From Stenotrophomonas maltophilia (GTDB taxonomy: Bacteria > Pseudomonadota > Gammaproteobacteria > Xanthomonadales > Xanthomonadaceae): 64,000 bases of DNA. Shown here piece by piece: positions 42,877 to 53,008 of this stretch. A program made the translations under genes and the position numbers. The stretch is taken from the NCBI RefSeq assembly GCF_002799245.1, contig NZ_NEQV01000002.1, forward strand, positions 372,001-436,000. The letters run 5' to 3'. The notes under the pieces were generated by a model. It was not told where the DNA came from. It did no database searches and saw only the letters and a program-made list of their open reading frames with translations. The first letter of the stretch is position 1. Each line of letters starts with the position of its first letter.

Positions 42877-44204
42877 TGGACATCAAGCAGCGCACCGGCA
42901 TCGCGGCCGGCGAATACAAGCGTCGCCGCCGCCAGCTGATGGACATGGCCGGTGAGGACGCGATCCTGGTACTGCCAGCCGCGGCCGAGAAGGTGCGCAG
43001 CCTCGATACCCATTACCCGTTCCGCCAGGATTCCGATTTCCAGTACCTGAGCGGTTTTCCGGAACCGGAGGCGGTGCTGGTGCTGATTCCGGGCCGGCGC
43101 CATGGCGAGACCATCCTGTTCTGCCGCGAACGCGATGCCGAACGTGAGGCCTGGGACGGCGGCCGCGCCGGCCAGGAAGGCGCGGTAGCGCAGTTCGGCA
43201 TGGATGATGCGTACCCGATCGACGATCTGGATGACATCCTGCCGGGGCTGCTGGAAGGCCGTTCGCGCGTCTACTACCACTTTGGCCGCGACGCGGATTT
43301 CGACCTGAAGCTGATCGGCTGGGTCAACCGCGTGCGCTCGCAGGTGCGCCACGGCGCGCAGCCGCCGCATGAGTTCCTCGAGCTGGGCCACCTGCTGCAC
43401 GAGCAGCGCCTGTTCAAGTCCGGCGCCGAAGTGGCGTTGATGCACCACGCCGCGCAGATCAGCGTGCGTGCGCATCTGGCGGCGATGAAGGCGGCCAGGG
43501 CGGGTATCCACGAGTACGAGCTGCAGGCCGAACTGGAGCGCGTATTCCGCGCCAACGATGCGGTACCGGCGTACTGCAGCATCGTCGGTGCGGGCCGCAA
43601 CGGCTGCATCCTGCATTACCGCGACAACAACGCGCGTTCGCGCGATGGCGAACTGGTGCTGATCGATGCCGGTGCCGAGTACCGCGGCTACGCCAGCGAC
43701 ATCACCCGCACCTTCCCGGTGAACGGCCGTTTCAGTGCCGAGCAGCGCGCGCTGCATGACCTGGTGGGTGATGCGCAGGCCGCGGCGCTGGCCCAGGCCA
43801 AGCCGGGTGTGCCGTACGAGAGTGGCCACCTGGCCGCGGTGCAGACCCTGACCGAGGGCCTGCTGCGGCTGGGCCTGCTGAAGGGCACGCTGGAAAAGAA
43901 CCTGTCCGAAGGCCTGTACCAGCGTTTCTACCGGCACAAGACCGGTCACTGGATCGGGCTGGACGTGCACGACGTGGGCGATTACCGCCTGGCTGGCGAT
44001 TCGCGCCTGCTGGAGCCGGGCATGGCGTTCACCATCGAGCCGGGGCTGTACATCGGCGTGGACGATACGACGGTGGAGCCGCGCTGGCGCGGTATCGGCA
44101 TCCGCACCGAAGACGATGTGCTGATCACCGATGATGGCCATCGCGTGCTGACCGAAGGCCTGGCGCGCAGCGCCGACGAGATTGAAGCGGTGATGGCGGG
44201 GTAA
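42876..44204 (+). CDS. pepP: Xaa-Pro aminopeptidase P
   Basis: A 442-residue metallopeptidase removing an N-terminal residue preceding Pro. The N-terminal creatinase-like domain (YKRRRRQLMDMAGEDAILVLPA, PFRQDSDFQYLSGFPEPEAVL) precedes the pita-bread domain with metal ligands in LIDAGAEYRGYASDITRTF, TGHWIGLDVHDVGDY, FTIEPGLYIG and IRTEDDVLITDDG. Coupled with ygfB as in E. coli. A 514-bp repeat-rich region follows. Confidence 0.95.
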   Translation: MDIKQRTGIAAGEYKRRRRQLMDMAGEDAILVLPAAAEKVRSLDTHYPFRQDSDFQYLSGFPEPEAVLVLIPGRRHGETILFCRERDAEREAWDGGRAGQEGAVAQFGMDDAYPIDDLDDILPGLLEGRSRVYYHFGRDADFDLKLIGWVNRVRSQVRHGAQPPHEFLELGHLLHEQRLFKSGAEVALMHHAAQISVRAHLAAMKAARAGIHEYELQAELERVFRANDAVPAYCSIVGAGRNGCILHYRDNNARSRDGELVLIDAGAEYRGYASDITRTFPVNGRFSAEQRALHDLVGDAQAAALAQAKPGVPYESGHLAAVQTLTEGLLRLGLLKGTLEKNLSEGLYQRFYRHKTGHWIGLDVHDVGDYRLAGDSRLLEPGMAFTIEPGLYIGVDDTTVEPRWRGIGIRTEDDVLITDDGHRVLTEGLARSADEIEAVMAG

Positions 44205-44283
44205 GGGGTGTTCTGCAGGGCTTGCAGCCCTGCACCTGCTCAATGCAACGGCAACGGCCAAAGCCAGAGCGGCATTCCGTGGG

Positions 44284-44393
44284 ATGGCGGGGCATTGTGG
44301 GTTTGCGGGGACGCCGTAAACCCGTCCATGGGGGCTTGGTCGCCGCATCCATGCGGCTCACACCCCGCAAGCCCACAGTGCCCCGCCTTCGAC
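44284..44393. repeat. intergenic element A (about 105 bp)
   Basis: Arms GGCGGGGCATTGTGGGTTTGCGGGG (in two parts from about 44286) and their near-perfect complement ending near 44392 pair over ~25 bp with about two mismatches. The interior holds GACGCCGTAAACCCGTCCAT, GGGGGCTTGG and a GCATCCATGC stem. It is an inverted relative of element B at 44549. Confidence 0.85.
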
Positions 44394-44443
44394 AGGTTCA
44401 CGCCGCTGTTGGTAACGGCGGTTGTTGGGACGCGCGGCTGTTG

Positions 44444-44467
44444 GTAGGTGTCGACCTTGGTCGACAC
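44444..44467. repeat. SMAG hairpin
   Basis: GTAGGTGTCGACC-TT-GGTCGACAC, a GTAG-headed element between elements A and B. The T-rich stretch 44492-44518 after it has no gene. Confidence 0.8.
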
Positions 44468-44548
44468 GGAGCGAGCGCAGCAAGCGATCCGCTTTTGCTT
44501 TTCTTTCTCTTTTCCGTGGTTGGACGCGCCCAGGAAACTGCCAGAGGT

Positions 44549-44651
44549 GGGGCGGAGTGGGTTCGCGGGGGTGTCCGCGGCATGGATGCCGCGGCCAAGC
44601 CCCCATGGATGGGTTCACGGCGTCCCCCGCGAACCCACTCCGCCCCGCCAA
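44549..44651. repeat. intergenic element B (about 103 bp, inverted copy of A)
   Basis: On the minus strand this element reads as a relative of element A: the same GACGCCGTGAACCCATCCAT, GGGGGCTTGG and GCGGCATCCATGCCGC interior, and outer arms GGCGGAGTGGGTTCGCGGGG with complement. The two copies differ mainly in the outer arms. Confidence 0.85.
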
Positions 44652-44671
44652 GCGCGCATCACGCATGATGC

Positions 44672-44695
44672 CAGTCGACTAACAGTCGACTCTAC
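44672..44695. repeat. SMAG-like hairpin near the pepQ end
   Basis: AGTCGACTAACAGTCGACTCTAC: a stem with AACA loop closing with CTAC, 24 bp from the pepQ stop codon. Confidence 0.7.
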
Positions 44696-44718
44696 CTGTG
44701 AGACCAACCACGAGGGGC

Positions 44719-46050
<1,332 letters not shown>

Positions 46051-46125
46051 TGCGGTGGCTCGACACGGAAAACGGCCCTAGATTCTGCCGCATACCGGGG
46101 AAAACCGCTGTGCTGGAACCGGCAC

Positions 46126-46500
46126 TCAGGCCGTCGAAACCGGCCCCTCGTCGCTGTCTTCACCCACCCACTGGCGCAGCAGCTGCCGATGTTCGCGCGA
46201 CAGGGTGAGAAAACGGAAGCCGGTCCAGCTCTGGCCCGGCACATGCGCAGGTTCGCTCCACAGCAGGTGCACGCCCACGTCGATGGCCTCGTGGCGGCCG
46301 TCGCCCATCGGCAACGGGAAGCGGAACTGGTACAGCGCGTCCTCGCGCAGCGGCGTGCTGGCCAGCATCAGCATGCCGGTTTCAGAGACGTTGCCGAGCC
46401 GACCGACCACGCTTTCGCGCATCTGGTCGGTAACCGGCACCAGGTCCGAGACCTGGCGGCGCGGTGCGCGGCGGGTGTCCTGCGGCGGTTGCGTGTTCAA
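46126..46500 (-). CDS. PilZ domain protein
   Basis: A 124-residue PilZ protein, a probable c-di-GMP receptor. RRAPRRQVSDLVPVTD contains an RxxxR-type motif (RRAPRR) and GNVSETGMLMLA stands for the D/NxSxxG motif. The start is TTG 46500: AGGGAGAC lies 7 nt upstream, and the TTG overlaps the stop of the preceding gene (TTGA). There is no ATG in a suitable place. Coupled with the DUF1631 gene, which suggests a joint role in c-di-GMP signalling or surface behaviour. Confidence 0.85.
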   Translation of the reverse strand: MNTQPPQDTRRAPRRQVSDLVPVTDQMRESVVGRLGNVSETGMLMLASTPLREDALYQFRFPLPMGDGRHEAIDVGVHLLWSEPAHVPGQSWTGFRFLTLSREHRQLLRQWVGEDSDEGPVSTA

Positions 46501-48776
46501 GCGGGCGTCTCCCTGGAACGGCTGCCGGCCAGCGCACGCAGCGCACCGAGGCTGGCCTGCCATGCGCGATCGACCAGCCGCCCCTTGTCTTCGGTGACCA
46601 GCTGCGCGCGTCCGGCGCTGATCTGCCGGGCAAGCGTGTCGAGGTCGGTATCGGCGATCTTCTGCCCGCGCGGATTGACGAACAGGGCGTGGCCGGTCAG
46701 CAGGCTGTACCAGGACAGGCGCTGGCGGCGCAGGCTGCCATCACCGTTGTCGATGTCGAACCAGCTGCCGAAGGGCAGGGTGGCCAGCTGCTGGTAGGCG
46801 GCCTCTTCGGCGCTGCTGCGCGGTGCCAGCGATGCGGGGCCACTGCCGCTGGCGGCATGTTCGCCCAGCCGTGCTCGCGCCTTCAGCCGTGCACTGAGCT
46901 CAGTGCGCGAGGTGCTTTCGTCCTCGCCACCGGGCGTGGCCAGGCGGCGGGCAACGGCGGCGGCTTCCTCGGCGTGATAGCCGACCTGTACCAGCGCGGA
47001 CTCCACGTCGCTGGCCAGCGATGCATCGGTACCGCCGGGGGCATCGACAGCCTGCGCGGTCACCGCGGCGATGCGCTCGGTCTGGTGCAGGCGCTCCTGC
47101 CATTGCGGTGAATCGTCGCCGTGGCGCAGTCGGGTGAGGGTGAGTGCATCGGCCCAGGCCTGGCGCAGCAGGGTCTGCACGAAGCGCGGCGGCTCCTGTG
47201 CGTCGCAGCACTGGTCGATCTGTGCGTTGGCCTGGCGGCGCGCCAGTTCCAGCCGTTCCTTGCCGCGTGCGGCTTCGACGTGGCGGCGCTCGGCCAGTTC
47301 GGCGCGGTGGGCTGCCGCGCGCTGGTGCTGCTGCACATCTTCGTTGGCGGTGGCGAAGGCCTCGGGCGAGCGCGCATCCTGGCCGAGCAGGCCCTGCACG
47401 CTCTGCGCCATGCGTTGCAGCAGCTGTGGGTCCACATCGTCGTCGCCCAGCCAGTTGGCGCCGACCTCGGCAATCTGGTTGAGCAGTTCGCGTGCGGGGT
47501 GTTCGTCGCGCACGAAGAAGCCGGGGTCAGCCATCGCCGCACGCGCCAGCGGCACCTGCAGGCGCGCCAGCAGCGCGGCGGGCACCGGGTCGGGGCGCTG
47601 CTGCTGCTGTACCTGCTGCATCAGCAGGCGCAGCAGGTCGAGGTTGTCGCGGTCGTGGCTGCCCAACTGGGCCTGCGCGCCGTGCTCGCTGCGCAGCTGG
47701 GCGACCACCGCAGCCTGCAGGTCGGCGACGCCGGTGGCAGCGCTGGACTGGGCCTGCAGGCGTGCGAGGACCGCATCGACCGCAGCACTGGGCACGGCAG
47801 CGGTATCTGCAGGGGCTGTCGTGGCATGGCGGGCCTGCTGCAGCAACTCGTGCAAGGCACTGCTGGTGGACGTGGTCAGGCCAGGGGCTGCAGGGCCCGC
47901 ACTGCCCGCGTCGTTGAAGGCGTCCTGCACCAGGTTCGACCAGGAACCGGCCGGAGCGGAGCCGTTCCAGCCGGTCAACGGCGCGGCGGCCCGCTTGCCA
48001 GGCTGGGTTGCGCGGCCGCCCGCCACCGACTGGGTGATGATCCGCCGGGTGCTCGACGAGCGTGCCAGGTAGGGGGTGTAGACCAGCCCCGGCAGCACGT
48101 CGTGCTGGGCCAGCAGCGCATTGGCGCGGTCCAGCACATCGCCCAGGCGTTCCAGTACCTGCCGCTCGAAGCTGCGGTACAGCGCAAGCTGCACTTCCAC
48201 GCCGAGGGCGTCCTGTTCGGCGATCCGGCGCACCATCGCGCACAGCGCCTGCGGTGCCAGGGGCAGGGTGTCGGCCTCGAAGGCCGGCGCCGCTGCGAGC
48301 ACGCCCAGGCGTTGGCCCAGCAGGTTCAACGTGTTGGTTGAACGCAGCGTCTCGCGCCGGATCATCTCGGTCAGCAGCAGGTCGCGATCCACCTCGCGCT
48401 CATCGACCAGCGACAGGCCGAGCATGCCCGGCAGCGGCGGTGGCGTGGCATGGGGCGCGCTGGCAGTGGACGGCTCACGCAGGCCCGCCAGCGCCTCGGC
48501 CACGGCATCGAGCATGCGGTCGGCGAAGTGGCCGGCGAAGGCGTGCAGCTGGCTCCGCTGGGCCATCAGGTCCGCCTGTTGCATGGGATTGCGTGCGCGG
48601 TCGGCGTCGTGCAGCAGCGTCTGCTCCAGCGCTTCGACAGTCAGGATCAGAGGCGCGGCCAGCGTTTGCCGGCACAGGCCGATCAAGGCGCCCAGCAGCT
48701 CACGCACGCGCGGTGGCAGGTCGCTGGCGGCCAGGCGGGCTTTGTCGGCAGAGGTGATGGAAAAGACAGCTGACAT
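46497..48776 (-). CDS. DUF1631 family protein
   Basis: A 759-residue cytoplasmic protein covering the DUF1631 pattern: helical N-terminal part (LPPRVRELLGALIGLCRQTL, RNPMQQADLMAQRSQLHAFAG), SLVDEREVDRDLLLTEMIRR, a Pro/Ala/Ser-rich middle (about 280-380), and a conserved C-terminal segment with WFDIDNGDGSLRRQRLSWYS, GHALFVNPRGQKIADTDLD. The last piece resembles a beta-barrel seen in PilZ-related proteins. Family function unknown; the downstream PilZ gene is translationally coupled. Confidence 0.86.
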   Translation of the reverse strand: MSAVFSITSADKARLAASDLPPRVRELLGALIGLCRQTLAAPLILTVEALEQTLLHDADRARNPMQQADLMAQRSQLHAFAGHFADRMLDAVAEALAGLREPSTASAPHATPPPLPGMLGLSLVDEREVDRDLLLTEMIRRETLRSTNTLNLLGQRLGVLAAAPAFEADTLPLAPQALCAMVRRIAEQDALGVEVQLALYRSFERQVLERLGDVLDRANALLAQHDVLPGLVYTPYLARSSSTRRIITQSVAGGRATQPGKRAAAPLTGWNGSAPAGSWSNLVQDAFNDAGSAGPAAPGLTTSTSSALHELLQQARHATTAPADTAAVPSAAVDAVLARLQAQSSAATGVADLQAAVVAQLRSEHGAQAQLGSHDRDNLDLLRLLMQQVQQQQRPDPVPAALLARLQVPLARAAMADPGFFVRDEHPARELLNQIAEVGANWLGDDDVDPQLLQRMAQSVQGLLGQDARSPEAFATANEDVQQHQRAAAHRAELAERRHVEAARGKERLELARRQANAQIDQCCDAQEPPRFVQTLLRQAWADALTLTRLRHGDDSPQWQERLHQTERIAAVTAQAVDAPGGTDASLASDVESALVQVGYHAEEAAAVARRLATPGGEDESTSRTELSARLKARARLGEHAASGSGPASLAPRSSAEEAAYQQLATLPFGSWFDIDNGDGSLRRQRLSWYSLLTGHALFVNPRGQKIADTDLDTLARQISAGRAQLVTEDKGRLVDRAWQASLGALRALAGSRSRETPA

Positions 48777-48898
48777 CGGCGAGCGGTACCCGGATTCCCG
48801 CGGATCGATCCTGTGAATCTACCGTGTCGGCCGCAGTCGGCGCTACTTTAGGGTGAATGCGCGTGCCGTTCACCGGGGCGTGCCCGGCGGATGAACGG

Positions 48899-48963
48899 TA
48901 GTGCCGGCCGCTGGCCGGCAGATCGGTCTTCACCGGATTGCCGGCCAGCGGCCGGCGCTATCC
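48899..48963. repeat. facing SMAG pair
   Basis: GTAGTGCCGGCCGCTGGCCGGC (48899-48920) and a mirrored copy ending CTA near 48961 enclose a ~20-bp spacer in the space between DUF1631 and the end of hemW. Confidence 0.85.
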
Positions 48964-48978
48964 TCGGTCACGCGAGGA

Positions 48979-50214
48979 TCAGTCCTCCAGGAACAGACTC
49001 ACCACGTCGTTGGTGAATCGGCGGCCCAGTTCGGTCGGCTGCACATGGCCATCGATCACCTGCAGCCAGCCGCGCTGAACGGCTTCGGCCAGGGGGGCGT
49101 CCAGCACGCTGCGCGGCAGCCCCGTGCGCGACTCGAAATCGCGCAGGCCGAAACCTTCGTGCAGGCGCAGCAGGTTGAGCATGTACTCGAACGGCAGGCG
49201 CTCGGCTGCGATCACGTCGTCGCCACCGAACGAGGCCGGAGTGCCGGCGCTGTCCAGGTAGGCCTGAGGGTGCTTCAGCTTCCAGCGGCGCAGCACATGT
49301 TCCTCGGCGCCCGAGCTGATCTTGCCGTGCGCGCCGGCACCGATGCCCAGGTAATCGCCGAAACGCCAGTAGTTCAGGTTGTGCGCGCTCTGCCGGCCCG
49401 GGCGCGCGTAGGCGCTGACCTCGTACTGGCCGAAGCCGGCCTGCGCCAACAGCGCCTGGCAGTGTTCCTGCATGTCCCAGGCATTGTCTTCATCGGGAAT
49501 GCCCTGCGGCGGCCGCGCGAAGAACACCGTGTTCGGTTCCAGGGTCAGCTGGTAGTGCGAGATGTGCGCCGGTTGCAGCGCGAACGCACGTTCCAGGTCA
49601 GCCTCGGCCCCGGCCAGGGTCTGTTCCGGCAGCGCGTACATCAGGTCGATGTTGAAGTTGTCGTAGCCCGCGTCCTGCGCCATTTTCACTGCGCGCTCGG
49701 CTTCACCACTGTCGTGGATGCGGCCCAGGCGCTTGAGCATGGCGTCGTCGAAACTCTGGATGCCAAAGCTGAGGCGGTTCACGCCGGCCGCGCGGTAACG
49801 ATCGAAACGGCCATGCTCGGCCGTGCCCGGGTTGGTTTCCAGGGTGATTTCGGCGTTGGGTGCGAAGCGCAGGCGCGCGCTGGCCTGCTGCAGGAAACGG
49901 TCGATCGCCTCCGGCGGGAACAGGCTGGGCGTGCCGCCACCGAAGAACACGCTGTGCACCACCCGGCCCCAGACCAGCGGCAGGTCCTGGTCCAGGTCGC
50001 GCAGCAGCGCATCGATGTAGGCATCGAACGGCAGTTCGCCCTTGGCCTGGTGCGAATTGAAATCGCAGTACGGGCATTTGCGCACGCACCACGGCAGGTG
50101 CACGTACAACGACAGCGGTGGCGGCACCAGCCGCGGCGGGGTGTCGTGGTCAGCGGAGCAGGCTTCGCCGGGCAGGTGGTTGCAGTGGTCGTGGGCGTGC
50201 GGCATGGGCTTCAT
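48979..50214 (-). CDS. hemW: HemW heme chaperone (radical SAM)
   Basis: A 411-residue radical-SAM protein. The cluster motif is LPWCVRKCPYCDFNSH (CxxxCxxC), and GGGTPSLF, RLSFGIQSFDDAMLKRLGR and ISHYQLTLEPNT follow the CPO/HemW group. HemW binds heme and delivers it, rather than being the coproporphyrinogen oxidase HemN. The N-terminus has a His/Cys-rich extra stretch (PHAHDHCNHLPGEACSADHD) of about 30 residues before the usual start; a shorter start cannot be excluded. Last gene of rph-VOC-rdgB-hemW. Confidence 0.93.
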   Translation of the reverse strand: MKPMPHAHDHCNHLPGEACSADHDTPPRLVPPPLSLYVHLPWCVRKCPYCDFNSHQAKGELPFDAYIDALLRDLDQDLPLVWGRVVHSVFFGGGTPSLFPPEAIDRFLQQASARLRFAPNAEITLETNPGTAEHGRFDRYRAAGVNRLSFGIQSFDDAMLKRLGRIHDSGEAERAVKMAQDAGYDNFNIDLMYALPEQTLAGAEADLERAFALQPAHISHYQLTLEPNTVFFARPPQGIPDEDNAWDMQEHCQALLAQAGFGQYEVSAYARPGRQSAHNLNYWRFGDYLGIGAGAHGKISSGAEEHVLRRWKLKHPQAYLDSAGTPASFGGDDVIAAERLPFEYMLNLLRLHEGFGLRDFESRTGLPRSVLDAPLAEAVQRGWLQVIDGHVQPTELGRRFTNDVVSLFLED

Positions 50215-50216
50215 CG

Positions 50217-50240
50217 GTAGTGCCGGCCGCTGGCCGGCTT
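50217..50240. repeat. SMAG hairpin
   Basis: GTAGTGCCGGCCGCTGGCCGGC immediately before the hemW start, within the intergenic space after rdgB; it could affect hemW translation. Confidence 0.82.
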
Positions 50241-50261
50241 CCCTGGTTCGATCGGGTGGCG

Positions 50262-50858
50262 TCAGTACAGCGTCGCCAGCTGCTGCTTGAGCTGCTGCAG
50301 GGCGAGGGCGCGATGGCTGAGGGTGTTCTTCAGCGCGGTGTTCATCTCCGCTGCGGTCTGGCCGTGGGCGGTATCAAGGAACACCGGGTTGTAGCCGAAG
50401 CCGTTGCTGCCGCGCAGTTCGCGGATGATCTCGCCTTCCCAGCGACCCTCGCAGATCAGCGGCTGCGGGTCGGTGGCGTGGCGCAGCAGCACGATCACCG
50501 CGTAAAAGCGCGCGCTGCGCTGGCCATCGGGCACGTCGGCCATGGCGTCCAGCAGCTTGGCATTGTTGGCCGCGTCATTGGTCGGGCGACCGGCATAGCG
50601 CGCGCTGTACAGGCCCGGGGCACCGCCGAGGGCATCGACGATCAGGCCCGAATCATCGGCCAGCGCCGGCAGGCCGGTTGCTTCGCAGGCCGCGCGTGCC
50701 TTCAGCAGCGCGTTCTCGACGAAGGTCAGGCCGGTCTCTTCCACATCGCCCAGGCCCAGCTCGGCGGCCGAGGTGATCTGCAGCGGCAGGTCGGCGAGGA
50801 TCTCCTGCATCTCCACCAGCTTGCCAGCGTTGTGGCTGGCCAGTACCAGTTTCTTCAT
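50262..50858 (-). CDS. rdgB: XTP/dITP diphosphatase
   Basis: A 198-residue enzyme that removes non-canonical purine nucleotides (ITP, XTP) from the pool. Motifs: KLVLASHNAGKLVEMQEIL, LTFVENALLKARAACEATGLPALADDSGLIVDAL (in pieces), GLYSARYAG, and NGFGYNPVFLD. The start overlaps the VOC gene stop (ATGA). Confidence 0.96.
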   Translation of the reverse strand: MKKLVLASHNAGKLVEMQEILADLPLQITSAAELGLGDVEETGLTFVENALLKARAACEATGLPALADDSGLIVDALGGAPGLYSARYAGRPTNDAANNAKLLDAMADVPDGQRSARFYAVIVLLRHATDPQPLICEGRWEGEIIRELRGSNGFGYNPVFLDTAHGQTAAEMNTALKNTLSHRALALQQLKQQLATLY

Positions 50859-51244
50859 TGACGGGGCTCCAGAAGGTCCCAGGTGTTGCCATACAGATCG
50901 CGGAACACCGCGACCGTTGCATAGGGTTCTTCGCGCGGCGCTTCCAGGAACTCGACCCCGGCGGCCAGCATCGCCGCGTGGTCGCGGTGGAAGTCATCGG
51001 TGTTGAGGAAGAAGGCAACGCGGCCACCGGTCTGGTTGCCGATCCGGCTGCGCTGAGCCTCATCGCTGGCACGCGCCAGCAGCAGGGCGGCGGCGCTGCC
51101 GTCGGTCGGGCCGACCACCACCCAGCGCTTGTGGCCCTGGTCGATGTCCTCCAGCAGTGCGAAGCCGAGCTTGCCGGTGTACCAGGCAATGGCTTCGTCA
51201 TAGTCGGCCACCACCAGGGTGGTCAGGGCAAGGCGCCGGTTCAT
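50855..51244 (-). CDS. VOC (glyoxalase-like) family protein
   Basis: A 129-residue vicinal-oxygen-chelate fold protein: [61 protein letters not shown] and [15 protein letters not shown]. Substrate unknown. It overlaps both neighbours by 4 bp (rph stop and rdgB start), so it is part of a tightly coupled operon. Confidence 0.9.
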   Translation of the reverse strand: MNRRLALTTLVVADYDEAIAWYTGKLGFALLEDIDQGHKRWVVVGPTDGSAAALLLARASDEAQRSRIGNQTGGRVAFFLNTDDFHRDHAAMLAAGVEFLEAPREEPYATVAVFRDLYGNTWDLLEPRQ

Positions 51245-51966
51245 GCCGACAGCGCCGCCTGCTGCGCGGCCAGAAGCTCGGCCACACCCTTCTCGGCCAG
51301 GCCCAGCAGCGCGTCCAGTTCATCGCGCCGGAAGGCGTGGCCTTCGGCGGTGCCCTGCAGCTCGATGAAGCCACCACCGTCGTTCATCACCACGTTCATG
51401 TCGGTGTCGCAGTCGCTGTCTTCGGCGTAGTCCAGGTCCAGCACCGGGGTGCCGCGGTATACGCCCACCGACACTGCGGCCACCGCGCCCAGGATCGGGT
51501 TGCGCTTGATGTCGCCGCGCTTCATCAGCACGTTCACCGCATCGACCAGTGCCACGTAGGCGCCGGTGATGGCGGCGGTGCGGGTGCCACCATCGGCCTG
51601 CAGCACGTCGCAGTCGAGGGTGATGGTGCGCTCGCCCAGTGCATTGCGGTCCACGCACGCGCGCAGGCTGCGGCCGATCAGGCGCTGGATCTCCAGCGTG
51701 CGGCCGCCCTGCTTGCCACGTGCCGCTTCACGGTCGCTGCGGGTGTGGGTGGCGCGCGGCAGCATGCCGTACTCGGCGGTCACCCAGCCTTCGCCCTTGC
51801 CGCGCAGGAAGCCCGGCACGCGGTTCTCGACGCTGGCGGTGCACAGCACACGGGTTTCACCGAAGCACACCAGCACCGAGCCTTCGGCGTGGCGGGTGAA
51901 GCCGCGTTGGATGACGACCGGGCGGAGCTGGTCGGGCTGGCGGCCGCTGGGGCGGGAATCGGACAT
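51241..51966 (-). CDS. rph: ribonuclease PH
   Basis: A 241-residue phosphorolytic 3'-5' exoribonuclease that trims tRNA 3' ends. Features: [77 protein letters not shown] and [21 protein letters not shown] 51966 gives the standard length. Divergent from yicC, the ancestral arrangement. Confidence 0.97.
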   Translation of the reverse strand: MSDSRPSGRQPDQLRPVVIQRGFTRHAEGSVLVCFGETRVLCTASVENRVPGFLRGKGEGWVTAEYGMLPRATHTRSDREAARGKQGGRTLEIQRLIGRSLRACVDRNALGERTITLDCDVLQADGGTRTAAITGAYVALVDAVNVLMKRGDIKRNPILGAVAAVSVGVYRGTPVLDLDYAEDSDCDTDMNVVMNDGGGFIELQGTAEGHAFRRDELDALLGLAEKGVAELLAAQQAALSA

Positions 51967-52090
51967 GGTGCGGGTTCCGTAATGGCGTGGGAGTACGCCG
52001 CCACGCCCGCGGCCTTCACGGGGCGGGCAAGGGGGCTCTGGTGAGGGCGCTAGGGTACCATTCCCCCTTTGCACGCACCGGACACAATCC

Positions 52091-52951
52091 ATGATTCGAA
52101 GCATGACCGCCTATGCCGGCGGCGAGCGGGTCACCCCGTGGGGCACGCTGGGCTGCGAGCTGCGCTCGGTCAACCACCGCTTCCTGGAGGTCGGCACCCG
52201 CCTGCCCGAGGAACTGCGGGCGCTCGAACCGCAGCTGCGCGAGCGTATCGCCGCCCGGCTGAGCCGCGGCAAGCTGGATCTGGTGATGCGCCTGCGCGCG
52301 CCGGAAGCGGCCGCCAACCTGCAGGTGGACGAGGCCCTGCTGGGCCAGCTGGGCCGTCTGGCCCACCGCCTGACCTCCGATTTCCCCAACCTGCAGGTCA
52401 GCTTCACCGACCTGCTGCAGCTGCCGGGCGTGACCCGCGGCGAGGCCACTGATGCCGCGGCCCTGCAGGTCGAGGCGCTGGCCCTGCTGGACCAGGTGCT
52501 GGACGGCTTCGTCGAGGCGCGTGAACGCGAAGGCGGCAAGTTGTCAGCCGCCATCAGTGAGCGCGTGGATGGCATCGAACGCATCGCCACCGAAGTCCGC
52601 ACGCTGATTCCGGCCATTCGCGACGGCCAGCGCGCCAAGCTGGCCGCACGCCTGGCCGACCTGCCGCACCCGGTCGACCCTGGCCGCGCGGAGCAGGAGC
52701 TGGTGCTGTGGCTGCAGAAGCTGGACGTGGATGAAGAACTGGACCGTCTCGGCAGCCATATCGTCGAGATCCGCCGCGTGCTCAAGCAGCGCGAGCCGGT
52801 CGGCCGCCGCCTGGACTTCCTGCTGCAGGAATTCAACCGCGAAGCCAATACGTTGGGCTCGAAGTCGGTGGACAGCCGCACCTCCAATGCCGCAGTGGAG
52901 CTGAAGGTGCTGATCGACCAGATCCGCGAACAGGTGCAGAACATCGAGTGA
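52091..52951 (+). CDS. yicC: YicC family endoribonuclease-type protein
   Basis: A 286-residue protein with the full YicC pattern: [70 protein letters not shown] and the C-terminal [22 protein letters not shown]. coli YicC is a metal-dependent endoribonuclease that helps degrade the small RNA RyhB. It lies divergent from rph, as usual, but its usual downstream partner gmk is ~10.7 kb away, beyond the selenium block. Confidence 0.95.
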   Translation: MIRSMTAYAGGERVTPWGTLGCELRSVNHRFLEVGTRLPEELRALEPQLRERIAARLSRGKLDLVMRLRAPEAAANLQVDEALLGQLGRLAHRLTSDFPNLQVSFTDLLQLPGVTRGEATDAAALQVEALALLDQVLDGFVEAREREGGKLSAAISERVDGIERIATEVRTLIPAIRDGQRAKLAARLADLPHPVDPGRAEQELVLWLQKLDVDEELDRLGSHIVEIRRVLKQREPVGRRLDFLLQEFNREANTLGSKSVDSRTSNAAVELKVLIDQIREQVQNIE

Positions 52952-52972
52952 TGTTGCATCCGGCGGTACAGC

Positions 52973-53000
52973 AGGGGCGCCTTCGGGCGCCCTTGTCGTT
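52973..53000. terminator. terminator between yicC and selD
   Basis: A stem AGGGGCGC-C(TTCG)G-GCGCCCTT at 52973-52994 with the very stable C(UUCG)G tetraloop, followed by GTCGTTT. It lies between convergent genes and can serve both. Confidence 0.85.
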
Positions 53001-53008
53001 TCAGCGCA

